Origin: Leadbetterella lacustris
Lineage (GTDB): Bacteria > Bacteroidota > Bacteroidia > Cytophagales > Spirosomataceae
Direction of reading: 5' to 3'
NCBI GenBank assembly: GCA_965234335.1
Contig: OZ248458.1
Location: 1 to 64,000 of the forward strand
Length of the DNA: 64,000 bases
Every line of letters starts with the position of its first letter. The first letter of the stretch is position 1. The notes under the pieces are model-generated. The model saw only the letters and a list, made by a program, of their open reading frames with translations, was not told the origin of the DNA and did not search any database. The position numbers and the translations under genes were made by a program. Below are positions 34,710-43,010 of this stretch, piece after piece.

Positions 34710-36140
34710 TTATTTTAAATCACCTTTAGCCCAATTACTTATGGCCATTTTTTCTGCTAAAATCTTTTTTAACTCAGCCACTTTTTTGGGTTCATTAGCC
34801 GCAATATTTTTTCTTTCATGTGGATCCGTTTTATGGTCATACAATTCGAGTTCTAAATTATCATGTTGAATAAACCGATACTTTTCTGTTTTTATGGCAT
34901 GGACAGCATTTAAATAAGAATAGGCCACATGACCTTTAGTTTTAGGATTATTCAAAAAAGGTTTTAAAGATTTACCTTGCACAAAATCAGGCTTTTCTAT
35001 TTCTGTCAAATCACAAAGAGTAGGAAAAATATCGAGGGTTTCCACTATTCCCATCGCTTTTTGGCCTTTCTTTTTTAGTTCAGGATAAGAAATAATCAGT
35101 GGTGAGTGAAGGGCCTCATTAAATAAGTTGTGTTTTCCCCAAATGCCGTGTTCGCCTAGGTTCCAACCGTGGTCTCCCCACAATACGATTATTGTATTTT
35201 TGTCAGCATTGGTTTCTTTTAATTTTTCTATAATTTTGCCTACTTGGGCATCGGCATAGCTAACACAAGCCGCATAGTGTTTCCGAACTTCAAGAGCGAA
35301 CGCTTTGTCTTCATTGGGGTCTTTGTTCCATAAATTATATTGTCGAAATTCATTTGAATTATGCCAAGTAGACACTCCAGCAGGCTTTTCTGGGGTAACT
35401 ATTTCAGGAAGTTTTACCCCTTCATATAAATCCAAATATTTCTTTGGTGCCCCAAAAGGTAGATGTGGCTTTAGAATACCCACTGCCAAAAAGAAAGGTT
35501 TGGTTTGGTCTGCAGTGAGTACATCAATTTGGTTGAGTGCTTCATTTACGGTATGTCCATCTGGATATTGGGTATCTGCTCCATCCACCGCTTGAAAAAC
35601 CTCCATTTTTACATTATTACCTCTGATTTCCCCATTTGCAAGGCCATGCATAGCCCCTCTTGGATGTTTCCATTCCGCCACAGGCATCAAATGCCTATCC
35701 CAAGCATTAGGCATTTCTATCACATTTTCATCGTTCCAATCTCTTCCTCCACGCCCTCCAGGATGGTGAGATACTTTCCCTACAGATACAGTGGTATAGC
35801 CATTTGCCCTGAACCATTCAGGCATACTTTTATGAAAACTAACGATATTTTTCGACATCTTTTCTGATCTTAAAAAAAGTGCGTCGTTTTGTGGAGGACC
35901 ATAAGTACCTGTAAGCAGAGTAAATCTCGATGGGCCACAGCTTGGTGCATTTACGTAATGATTCAGAAAAACCCGACCTTGTTTGGCTAGCTGATCGATG
36001 TTTGGTGAATGAATATAAGTGGCTCCAAATGAAGCCAATTCAGGTCGCAAGTCATCGATACAGATAAACAAAATATTTTTTTTGTTTTGAGCAAAAACAA
36101 AGCTTGGAATAAGCAGAAGCAAAACTTTAAGGTATTTCAT
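34710..36140 (-). CDS. Exported sulfatase (iduronate-2-sulfatase-like)
   Basis: 476 aa with signal peptide (MKYLKVLLLLIPSFVFA). IDDLRPELASFG carries the Asp calcium ligands; C68 in SCGPSR (CxPSR) is the residue matured to formylglycine; WGDHGWNLGEHGIWGKHN holds later ligands. Type I sulfatase most like iduronate-2-sulfatases, cleaving sulfate from polysaccharides such as algal or animal glycans. Needs a formylglycine-generating or anaerobic maturase elsewhere. Stands alone, no SusCD pair nearby. Confidence 0.9.
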   Translation of the reverse strand: MKYLKVLLLLIPSFVFAQNKKNILFICIDDLRPELASFGATYIHSPNIDQLAKQGRVFLNHYVNAPSCGPSRFTLLTGTYGPPQNDALFLRSEKMSKNIVSFHKSMPEWFRANGYTTVSVGKVSHHPGGRGGRDWNDENVIEMPNAWDRHLMPVAEWKHPRGAMHGLANGEIRGNNVKMEVFQAVDGADTQYPDGHTVNEALNQIDVLTADQTKPFFLAVGILKPHLPFGAPKKYLDLYEGVKLPEIVTPEKPAGVSTWHNSNEFRQYNLWNKDPNEDKAFALEVRKHYAACVSYADAQVGKIIEKLKETNADKNTIIVLWGDHGWNLGEHGIWGKHNLFNEALHSPLIISYPELKKKGQKAMGIVETLDIFPTLCDLTEIEKPDFVQGKSLKPFLNNPKTKGHVAYSYLNAVHAIKTEKYRFIQHDNLELELYDHKTDPHERKNIAANEPKKVAELKKILAEKMAISNWAKGDLK

Positions 36141-36215
36141 ATTAATTTTGAAAAATTATTTATTTTAGTGCTAAACTTCCTAAAAATTTCATTAAACAAA
36201 AATAAGTTAAATTAA

Positions 36216-36352
36216 CTGAAGTTTCGGAGGAAAACAAAAAACTAATAATTAAACACTTATAAAATAACAATTGGTGTTAATTTCTAATTATCAAATAGTT
36301 ATAACTGAAGGTTCGGGGTTTAAAACTGAATAAATTATATACTTTGTGTGCC
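36216..36352. mobile_element. MITE copy D, rearranged fragment
   Basis: 36216-36303 matches the left end of the element (CTGAAGTTTCGG, then AATAATTAAACACTTATAAAA and CAATTGGTGTTAATT). At 36304 it switches to the right end in inverted orientation (CTGAAGGTTCGGGG, then ATATACTTTGTGTGCC), so two ends face the same way and the middle is lost. No target duplication is evident. Confidence 0.7.
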
Positions 36353-36359
36353 TTAAATA

Positions 36360-36505
36360 GTGCAAATCAGCCCAATCCGTGTAATCTGTGTTCCAATCAA
36401 TAAGGAGGTTCGAAAAAAAACTAAACTTATCAGTGCAAATCAGTCCAATCCGTGTCATCTGTGTTCCAATAAATAAGGAGAATCAAAAAAAACTAAACTT
36501 AAATT
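36360..36505. repeat. Two 73-bp direct repeats
   Basis: Units beginning GTGCAAATCAG(C/T)CCAATCCG, with TCTGTGTTCCAATC and AATAAGGAG, at 36360 and 36433. The second decays after about 60 bp. A further intergenic repeat family, distinct from the MITE to its left. Confidence 0.7.
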
Positions 36506-36544
36506 CATTCAAACGATTTTTAAATCATTTCTAAACCCTTAAAA

Positions 36545-36780
36545 ACAAAAAAGGCCTTAAAACATAAGCTTTAAGACCTAATTGTACCGGGGACGGGACA
36601 GGAACGCCTGCCCGGTCGCCCCCGCACGAGCAATAAGGCTCAAAAAAAAAGGCCTTAAAACATAAGCTTTAAGACCTAATTGTACCGGGGACGGGACAGG
36701 AACGCCTGCCCGGTCGCCCCCGCACGAACAATAAGACTCAAAAAAAAAGGCCTTAAAACATAAGCTTTAAGACCTAATTG
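36545..36780. repeat. 98-bp tandem duplications of tRNA-Leu 3' end plus terminator
   Basis: GGCCTTAAAACATAAGC recurs at 36553, 36651 and 36749, a 98-bp period. The third copy is the real terminator of tRNA-Leu. Copies 1 and 2 each contain the terminator plus the tRNA 3' part, including ACCGGGG and the variable-arm sequence (A)ATAAGGCTC, but the T-arm is replaced by a longer GC-rich hairpin (GACAGGAACGCCTGCCC and GGTCGCCCCC). They cannot form tRNA. Confidence 0.8.
36740..36775 (-). terminator. Rho-independent terminator of tRNA-Leu
   Basis: Minus strand stem AGGTCTTAAA / TTTAAGGCCT (one G-U pair) with an 8-base loop, followed by a run of T. Six bases after the tRNA end. Confidence 0.8.
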
Positions 36781-36866
36781 TACCGGGGACGGGAATCGAA
36801 CCCGTACGAGCGATAAGGCTCACAGGATTTTAAGTCCTGCGTGTCTACCAGTTCCACCACCCCGGT
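36781..36866 (-). tRNA. tRNA-Leu (anticodon UAA)
   Basis: Minus strand, 86 bases. Acceptor ACCGGGG/CCCCGGT with A discriminator, D arm TGGAACTGGTAGACAC, anticodon stem-loop CAGGACTTAAAATCCTG (anticodon TAA), long class II variable arm GAGCCTTATCGCTC, T arm ACGGGTTCGATTCCCGT. CCA is not encoded. 60 bp downstream of tRNA-Gly, probably one transcript. Confidence 0.95.
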
Positions 36867-36926
36867 GGGTGATATCCCCTAAGAAACAAAAAAGTCCCCA
36901 TTTTCATAGGAACTTTTCATCTCTCG

Positions 36927-36999
36927 AGCGAAAGACGGGTCTCGAACCCGCGACCTTAACCTTGGCAAGGTTACGCTCTACCAACTGAGCTACTTTCGC
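36927..36999 (-). tRNA. tRNA-Gly (anticodon GCC)
   Basis: Minus strand, 73 bases. Acceptor GCGAAAG/CTTTCGC, D arm AGCTCAGTTGGTAGAGC, anticodon arm AACCTTGCCAAGGTT (anticodon GCC), T arm GCGGGTTCGAGACCCGT. CCA not encoded. Confidence 0.95.
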
Positions 37000-37147
37000 T
37001 TTTAAAGAACCTCTCTCGTTCAATGTGGGTGCAAAGATAAGGCCTCTTTTTTTATTTGTCAAGCCTTATTCAAAAAAAAATATAATAATTTTCGTTTCTG
37101 CCACACAATTAATTAGTCCTTAGTATTTTTGCACAATTAATTTTTTT

Positions 37148-37747
37148 ATGACTAGACAAGCAGATTTTTCTAAAGGACTACTTCCGGCCATCATTCAAGA
37201 CTTTTACACCGGAAAAGTACTCATGCAAGGATACATGAACGACCAAGCTTTAGAAAAGACCATACAAGATGGTAAAGTAACTTTCTATAGCCGTTCCAAA
37301 CAAAGACTTTGGACCAAAGGCGAAACCTCCAACAACTTCCTCAAATACATAGAACATTCCATAGATTGTGACGGCGACTCCATTCTTATAAAAGCCCTGC
37401 CCGATGGCCCCACCTGTCACACAGGCGACGACACCTGTTGGCAAGAAACAAATAACGGCAAAGTGATGTTTATTCAGCAATTGACCGAAATCATTAGCAA
37501 CAGAAAAAATAATCCGACCGAAGCCTCTTACACTGCGTCTTTGTTTAAAAAAGGCATCAATAAAATAGCCCAAAAAGTAGGTGAAGAAGCAGTGGAGCTC
37601 GTTATAGAAGCAAAAGACAACAACAAAGATCTGTTTTTGGGCGAAGCAGCCGATTTGCTTTTTCATTATTTGATATTATTAGAGGCAAAAGAAATAAGCC
37701 TCGATGAAGTTTTGGACGTATTAATAAAAAGACATCAATCGAAATGA
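37148..37747 (+). CDS. hisIE: Bifunctional HisIE: PR-AMP cyclohydrolase / PR-ATP pyrophosphohydrolase
   Basis: 199 aa, histidine biosynthesis steps 2 and 3. HisI half (1-~105): FYSRSKQRLWTKGETSNN, CDGDSI and PTCHTGDDTCW supply zinc Cys and Mg ligands. HisE half (~108-199): KVGEEAVELVIEA and EAADLLFHYLILL. A -7 box TATTTTTG sits at 37124-37131, 16 bp before the ATG. No other his gene is in the window; the stop overlaps the next gene as ATGA. Confidence 0.95.
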   Translation: MTRQADFSKGLLPAIIQDFYTGKVLMQGYMNDQALEKTIQDGKVTFYSRSKQRLWTKGETSNNFLKYIEHSIDCDGDSILIKALPDGPTCHTGDDTCWQETNNGKVMFIQQLTEIISNRKNNPTEASYTASLFKKGINKIAQKVGEEAVELVIEAKDNNKDLFLGEAADLLFHYLILLEAKEISLDEVLDVLIKRHQSK

Positions 37748-38088
37748 CAAATTACATCGTTAGACTCCTACTCTGTGGCATTATCATTCTCATTTTGCCC
37801 AACTATCTCAAAGGCATTCAGGTCGATGGTTTCATCACAGCCGTTATTGTAGCTTTGGTTATGAGCATCTTAAACACTTTTGTGAGACCCATCCTCAGTT
37901 TTATCTCTTTACCCATCACTTTCTTAACCTTGGGTTTGTTCTCTTTGGTTATAAGTATAGCTATTGTCTATCTGTGTGACTACCTCGTAGACGGTTTCAA
38001 GGTAAATGGCATCATTCCGCCCTTGGTTCTAAGTTTTGTTATCTCCATAGCCAATGGTGTGGTGGGTATGTTTCAGAAAGACAAGTGA
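37744..38088 (+). CDS. Phage-holin-family (PF04020/YvlD-like) membrane protein
   Basis: 114 aa, four membrane helices covering almost the entire protein. NTFVRPILSFISLPITFLTLG is the signature of the YvlD-like, 4-TMS 'phage holin' family. Despite the name, it is a common chromosomal protein of unknown function. It overlaps hisIE by 4 bp, which implies translational coupling. Confidence 0.85.
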   Translation: MTNYIVRLLLCGIIILILPNYLKGIQVDGFITAVIVALVMSILNTFVRPILSFISLPITFLTLGLFSLVISIAIVYLCDYLVDGFKVNGIIPPLVLSFVISIANGVVGMFQKDK

Positions 38089-38104
38089 GATGGGCACTCA
38101 AGTT

Positions 38105-39790
38105 ACTCGTGCATGGACATTGAACACAATGAAATTCAGATGATAATCTGAATGAAATTGCGACCGAAGGTCCGGGCGGCGTTCCGCACAGTGCTTGTCA
38201 CATCGAGAGTAGCGGGCGGCGTTCCGCTCGAGATGCGAAGCCGGATGTCATTACGACGTGGAAGTAGACACGTGTTCTCGACTACGCTCGAACTGACAGG
38301 AGGGACGCTCGAACTGACAAGGTAGCTTATCACATCTAGAGTAGCGGGCGGCGTTCCGCACGAGATGTGTCACATCGAGCACAATGAAATTCAGATGATA
38401 ATCTGAATGAAATTGCGACCGAAGGTCCGGGCGGCGTTCCGCTCAGTGCTTGTCACATCGAGCACAATGAAATTCAGATGATAATCTGAATGAAATTGCG
38501 ACCGAAGGTCTCGAGATGCGAGCCCTGATGTCATTGCGACGTGTAGATACGCACGTGTTCTCGAGACCTGCGGTCGCTTCTTCATTTGATTTTAGCAAAT
38601 CAAATTTCGAAGTGCTCGAACTGACAAGGAGACCGCTCGAACTGACAGGGATTGCATGTCACATCGAGAGGTCCGGGCGGCGTTCCGCTCGAGATGTGTC
38701 ACATCGAGAGTAGCGGGCGGCGTTCCGCTCGAGAAGCGAAGCCAGATGTCATTGCGACGTGTAGATACGCACGTGTTCTCGACTACGCTCGAACTGACAG
38801 GGAAAACGCTCGAACTGACAGGGATTGCATGTCACATCGAGAGTAGCGGGCAACGTTCCGCTCGAGACTTGTCACATCGAGCGTAGCGGGCGGCGTTCCG
38901 CTCGAGATGCACACTACGATGATTTGACGATGAGTTTTGGCATTAGAAAACGTGTTCTCGACTACGCTCGAACTGACAAGGTAGCGTGTCACATCGAGCG
39001 TAGCGGGCGGCGTTCCGCTCGAGATGCGAGCCCTGATGTCATTGCGACGTGTTCTCGACTACGCTCGAACTGACAAGGTAGTGTGTCACATCGAGCGTAG
39101 CGGGCGGCGTTCCGCTCGAGATGCGAGCCCTGATGTCATTGCGACGTGTTCTCGACTACGCTCGAACTGACAAGGTAGTGTGTCACATCGAGCGTAGCGG
39201 GCGGCGTTCCGCTCGAGATGCGAGCCCTGATGTCATTGCGACGTGTTCTCGACTACGCTCGAACTGACAGGGATTGCATGTCAGATCGAGAGGAGTCGAG
39301 AAGCGAAGCCCTGATGTCATTGCGACGTGTAGATACGCACGTGTTCTCGACTACGCTCGAACTGACAGGGAAAACGCTCGAACTGACAGGGATTGCATGT
39401 CAGATCGAGAGGAGCGGGCGGCGTTCCGCTCGAGACTTGTGACATCGAGAGTAGCGGGCGGCGTTCCGCTCGAGATGCACACTGCGATGATTTGACGATG
39501 AGTTTTGGCATTAGAAAACGTGTTCTCGAAACCTGCGGTCGCTTCTTCATTTGATTTTAGCAAATCAAATTTCGAAGTGCTCGAACTGACAGGAGGGACG
39601 CTCGAACTGACAAGGACTTGCGGTCACTGAGCGTAGCCGAAGTGCGGTCACTGAGCGTAGCCGAAGTGCGGTCACTGAGCACAATGAAATTCAGATGATA
39701 ATCTGAATGAAATTGCGACCGCTATGTCTCGAAGTGCCGTCACTGAGCGTAGCCGAAACGTTTTGAACTTGGTGGTTTAGCATTTAAAAA
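38105..39790. repeat. 1.7-kb field of palindromic GTCACATCGAG / CTCGAACTGACA repeats
   Basis: A dense mosaic of short elements: GTCACATCGAGCGTAGC plus GGGCGGCGTTCCGCTCGAGATG (itself a hairpin), GTTCTCGACTACGCTCG plus AACTGACA, ATGTCATTGCGACGTG, and the hairpin ATTCAGATGATAATCTGAAT (four copies, near 38131, 38388, 38475 and 39690). Three exact-period 97-bp units start at 38988, 39085 and 39182. A longer segment with TTGATTTTAGCAAATCAA occurs at ~38583 and ~39546. Open frames across it are repeat translations with no start or coding character. Confidence 0.85.
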
Positions 39791-39886
39791 CGTTACAGAA
39801 ACAATAATGAATCGAACTTAATGAACATTTTATAAATAATTACTCATTGCGGAAGGCCGTTTGCCGTCTATAAAAAACCATTCAGA

Positions 39887-40288
39887 ATGCATATTTTAAA
39901 ATACATCTTATACATTTCAGGCATCGTGCTGCTGCAGGCTTGCTCCTACTCAAAACCGCTCGAAATAAAGGGCTTTGACACCGAAGCCTTTAAAGGCGAC
40001 CGTGGCGGCTGCGAAGGAAAACGAATAAAACAGCTCCAAATACTAAAGGACAACAAAGATCAAATCCTAGGTATATCGGAAAACGAAATCGTGAAAACCA
40101 TTGGCCGATACGACTATCAGCTTTTAGACAAAAAGTCGGAAAAATATGTGGTCTATTTCTTCGAACGTGGCCCACAGTGCCAAAACATCCGAAACACTAC
40201 CACATCAGAAGCCATGATTCTACACTTCAACTCCATCGGACTCGTAAAAGAAGTGGTCTTCCAGAAAGGCGGGGCGGATAGTATGTGA
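39887..40288 (+). CDS. Small lipoprotein, possibly BamE/SmpA-like
   Basis: 133 aa. SPII signal MHILKYILYISGIVLLQAC, lipid Cys 19. The mature part has ILGISENEIVKTIGRYDYQLLDKKSEKYVVYFF, which resembles the short 'lipoprotein outer membrane assembly' fold (helix pair then strands). Two further Cys (C43 in GGCEG, C98 in PQCQN) could form a disulfide. Product and role otherwise unknown. Sits between two repeat fields. Confidence 0.65.
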   Translation: MHILKYILYISGIVLLQACSYSKPLEIKGFDTEAFKGDRGGCEGKRIKQLQILKDNKDQILGISENEIVKTIGRYDYQLLDKKSEKYVVYFFERGPQCQNIRNTTTSEAMILHFNSIGLVKEVVFQKGGADSM

Positions 40289-40295
40289 GGTTTAT

Positions 40296-40445
40296 TTTTA
40301 ACACATAGAGAGCATAGGTGTTATTCTATGTGCCTATGTGTTTACATTTTTACCACAGAAAACACAGCGTTTTGCACAGAGTACCACAGAGCTCGCCCAA
40401 TTAACAAATTACCTACCTGCCTCAATGCCTTCGTGCCTCAGTGCC
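40296..40445. repeat. AACACATAG / ACCACAGA repeat copy
   Basis: Contains AACACATAGAGAGCATAGG, an inverted CTATGTGCCTATGTGTT, then ACCACAGAAAACACAGCG and CACAGAGCTCGCCCAATTAA. Same composite unit as at 48680 and 52205-52430. Confidence 0.75.
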
Positions 40446-40535
40446 TTTTGCCTAAATACTAATCATAAACTCAGGTATATTTTTTACTCAGGAAATAATG
40501 TTTGACACAAAACTTAAATTACAAAAATTCAATCC

Positions 40536-40543
40536 TACTTTTG
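40536..40543 (+). promoter_or_regulatory. -7 box upstream of the PqqD-like gene
   Basis: TACTTTTG, a perfect TAnnTTTG match, 26 bp before the ATG. A TTG at 40502-40504 is too far for the standard -33. Confidence 0.45.
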
Positions 40544-40569
40544 TTTATTAGAAAATCATAACAAACAAT

Positions 40570-40986
40570 ATGAAAAGTTTTATTGTCTCAAACAAGGGAA
40601 TTGCTTTCGAAGATTTCGATGAGGAGATTGTGGTAGTAAACTTACCTGTTGGTTATTATTACAGCATGAAAGGAACTGCTAGGAAACTATTCCTTCAGGC
40701 TGTTAATGGAACAAATCAGAACAACTTAGCGAAATATATAGTAGCTAACTATGACTTAGCTTTGACTGAAGCACTGGTTTTTACAGAACAATTCATTGAA
40801 AAATTATACAACAATCAATTAGTAGTAGAAATACCACCCATTGAAGATATACATTACCCTGAAGCTACTGTTAAGACCTCTTTTGAAAATCCTTCCATTG
40901 AAATCTACGATGATATGCAAGAGTTATTAAGTCTAGACCCTATTCATGATGTTGATTCAGTACAAGGATGGCCACTGAAGAAATAG
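40570..40986 (+). CDS. PqqD-like peptide-recognition (RRE-type) protein with conserved-looking tail
   Basis: 138 aa. Residues 1-~90 form a PqqD-like winged-helix fold (VNLPVGYYYSMKGTARKLFLQAV). PqqD proteins bind leader peptides of RiPPs. A linker follows, then a tail of residues ~110-138 with DDMQELLSLDPIHDVD and GWPLKK, which does not belong to classical PqqD. The gene overlaps the first GT2 gene by 19 bp. No radical SAM enzyme, B2 peptidase, Asn synthetase or PqqA/C/E is nearby, so PQQ or lasso-peptide synthesis is not supported. It may bind a peptide that is glycosylated here. Confidence 0.75.
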   Translation: MKSFIVSNKGIAFEDFDEEIVVVNLPVGYYYSMKGTARKLFLQAVNGTNQNNLAKYIVANYDLALTEALVFTEQFIEKLYNNQLVVEIPPIEDIHYPEATVKTSFENPSIEIYDDMQELLSLDPIHDVDSVQGWPLKK

Positions 40987-41675
40987 AAAATCCCCTCGTA
41001 AGTGTTATTCTGCCTGTATACAATGGCAGTAAATATCTAAAGGACGCCATTGATAGTGTACTGGGCCAAACTTATCCGCACATAGAAATATTGGTGATTA
41101 ATGACGGATCAACAGATGATTCTCAAAAGATTATAGATGCTTTCGGCCCTAATATTCGTGCGTTTAAACAAGAAAATCTAGGTGTTGCAGCCGCAAGAAA
41201 CTTTGGTATTGCCAAAGCAAAGGGCCAATTTATTGCGTTTCTCGACCAAGATGACTATTATCCTCTGGATAGATTTAAACTTCTTGTTAGCGGCTATAAA
41301 GACACAAAACAATTAATTAGCATGGGGCTCACGCAATTTGTTTTTGAAAATGAACTTTCAAAACTTCGATGGCCAAACTTACCTGAAAACAATTTAACTT
41401 TCATAAAACTTCTTGGTTCTGGAATATTCCACAAATCTATTTTTAACAACTACGGAAATTTTATTGTAGATTTGAAATCTGGCGAAGATATTGAGTGGTT
41501 TCACAGGCTAAATCAGCTTGGAATAGAAATTTATCAATCCAACGACGTAGTCTTATTTTACAGACAACATTCAGCTAATGTTTCAGCAGATAAGCAAACA
41601 ACCGAAGGATATTTGTTAAAGTCGTTAAAATATATTTTAGATGCTAAAAGAAATAATCCAACCAATAAGGGTTAG
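40968..41675 (+). CDS. Family 2 glycosyltransferase 1 of 3
   Basis: 235 aa, one GT-A domain. VSVILPVYNGSKYLKDAIDS, VINDGSTDDS and FLDQDDYY (metal DxD-like). No membrane helices. Overlaps the PqqD-like gene by 19 bp and the next GT2 by 35 bp, so the set is translated as one unit. The three paralogues differ clearly, suggesting three sequential sugars. Confidence 0.87.
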   Translation: MATEEIENPLVSVILPVYNGSKYLKDAIDSVLGQTYPHIEILVINDGSTDDSQKIIDAFGPNIRAFKQENLGVAAARNFGIAKAKGQFIAFLDQDDYYPLDRFKLLVSGYKDTKQLISMGLTQFVFENELSKLRWPNLPENNLTFIKLLGSGIFHKSIFNNYGNFIVDLKSGEDIEWFHRLNQLGIEIYQSNDVVLFYRQHSANVSADKQTTEGYLLKSLKYILDAKRNNPTNKG

Positions 41676-42336
41676 CGTGATAATTCCTGTTTATAATGGC
41701 CAAGATTATATTTTAGAATCTATTCAGAGTGTATTTGATCAAGAATATGACAACCTTGAAATTATAGTAATTGATGATGGATCAACGGATTGTACCCCAA
41801 AACTTATCACTTCTTTAAAAAAAAGAAATCCTATAAAATACTTTTATCAGCAAAACAAAGGGCCAGCAAGTGCACGCAATTTGGGTTTAGAAAAGGCCTC
41901 GGGTGAATGGATAGCCTTTCTTGATTGTGACGACCTTTGGCCAAAGTCAAAAATCGCTAGGTGGCTTGAAGCTGTAAAAAACAACAAGGACGTTGACATA
42001 CATTGGGGAATGACGCAAGTCTTCTTTGAGTCTGAAGAGCTGAAAAGTAAATTTACGGGGTCTGACTTTGCAGAGAGGCCCATTTTCAACACTTACCTTG
42101 GTGCTGTTTTTACAAGAAAATCTGTCTTTGAAAAAATAGGCTCGTTCGATACCTCCCTTAGATATTGTGAAGACTTAGATTGGTATCAAAGAACCAAAGA
42201 AAACAAAATAAAAACATTATTCCCAAATTCCGTTGACCTCTACTATAGAGTTCATTACGCCAACTCCACCCATGATAGTTTTTCATTAAATAAAAACTTA
42301 GTTAGAATGCTCAAAAATAAATTAAGTAGAAGATAA
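41641..42336 (+). CDS. Family 2 glycosyltransferase 2 of 3
   Basis: 231 aa. VSVIIPVYNGQDYILESIQS, VIDDGSTDCT, and FLDCDDLWP for the metal site; CEDLDWYQRTKE near residue 178 is the likely acceptor-side ED motif. 2-bp gap to the third GT2. Confidence 0.87.
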   Translation: MLKEIIQPIRVSVIIPVYNGQDYILESIQSVFDQEYDNLEIIVIDDGSTDCTPKLITSLKKRNPIKYFYQQNKGPASARNLGLEKASGEWIAFLDCDDLWPKSKIARWLEAVKNNKDVDIHWGMTQVFFESEELKSKFTGSDFAERPIFNTYLGAVFTRKSVFEKIGSFDTSLRYCEDLDWYQRTKENKIKTLFPNSVDLYYRVHYANSTHDSFSLNKNLVRMLKNKLSRR

Positions 42337-42338
42337 GT

Positions 42339-43010
42339 ATGCTGCCCATTTCTGTTGTTATTTCTGTTTTCAATGCTGAATCCTATTTATCCGAAGCAAT
42401 AAACTCAGTTTTAAATCAATCAAATCCTCCTCATGAGATAATCGTCATTAACGATGGTTCTACTGACCAATCTTTGGAAGTTTTGGAAAGCTATGGAAGT
42501 AAAATCAAACTGATCTGCCGTGAGAATAAAGGCGTTGCTTTTTCGGTCAATGAAGGTATTCTACTTGCCACTCAACCTTGGATAGGGTTTATAGATGCCG
42601 ATGATTTGTGGATGCATAACAAACTAGAATTACAATACCGCTACCTATCAGAAAACCCAACATTACAAATACTGTTTGGCCGAATGACCCAATTCATCAG
42701 TCCTGAACTGCCCATTTCTATCAAAGATACCATCTATTGTCCGAATGTGGCTGAGAGGGGCTTCATTAGGCCCGCCATGCTAGCTCATCAGTCTATCTTC
42801 AAAAAGTTTGGCCTTTTTGATTCAAACCTTCGAATTGGGGATTTTATTGAATGGTTCCAAAAAATCAAAGAAAATGGCGTCCATTTTGAATGCCTCGATG
42901 AAATTGTTTATCAAAGGCGACTTCATAGAAATAGCCTATCAAGTAGAAGCGGGGCTCAAAATGACTTTCTTAAAATATTAAAAGCAAAACTTGACAGAGC
43001 CCGTAAATGA
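42339..43010 (+). CDS. Family 2 glycosyltransferase 3 of 3
   Basis: 223 aa. SVVISVFNAESYLSEAINS, VINDGSTDQS, FIDADDLW (DxD-like). GDFIEWFQK near residue 167 stands where GT2-2 has CEDLDW. Overlaps the dehydrogenase gene by 4 bp. Confidence 0.87.
   Translation: MLPISVVISVFNAESYLSEAINSVLNQSNPPHEIIVINDGSTDQSLEVLESYGSKIKLICRENKGVAFSVNEGILLATQPWIGFIDADDLWMHNKLELQYRYLSENPTLQILFGRMTQFISPELPISIKDTIYCPNVAERGFIRPAMLAHQSIFKKFGLFDSNLRIGDFIEWFQKIKENGVHFECLDEIVYQRRLHRNSLSSRSGAQNDFLKILKAKLDRARK

Noticed and set aside
37744..38088. Prophage holin
   Set aside because: The family name is historical; no phage genes are near, and it is coupled to hisIE.
38516..39563. Small ORFs in both strands of the repeat field
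   Set aside because: They translate the same palindromic DNA in different frames and have no signal, RBS or domain.
38105..39790. CRISPR array
   Set aside because: The repeated pieces are interleaved palindromes of different length with no constant repeat-spacer alternation, and no cas gene is near.
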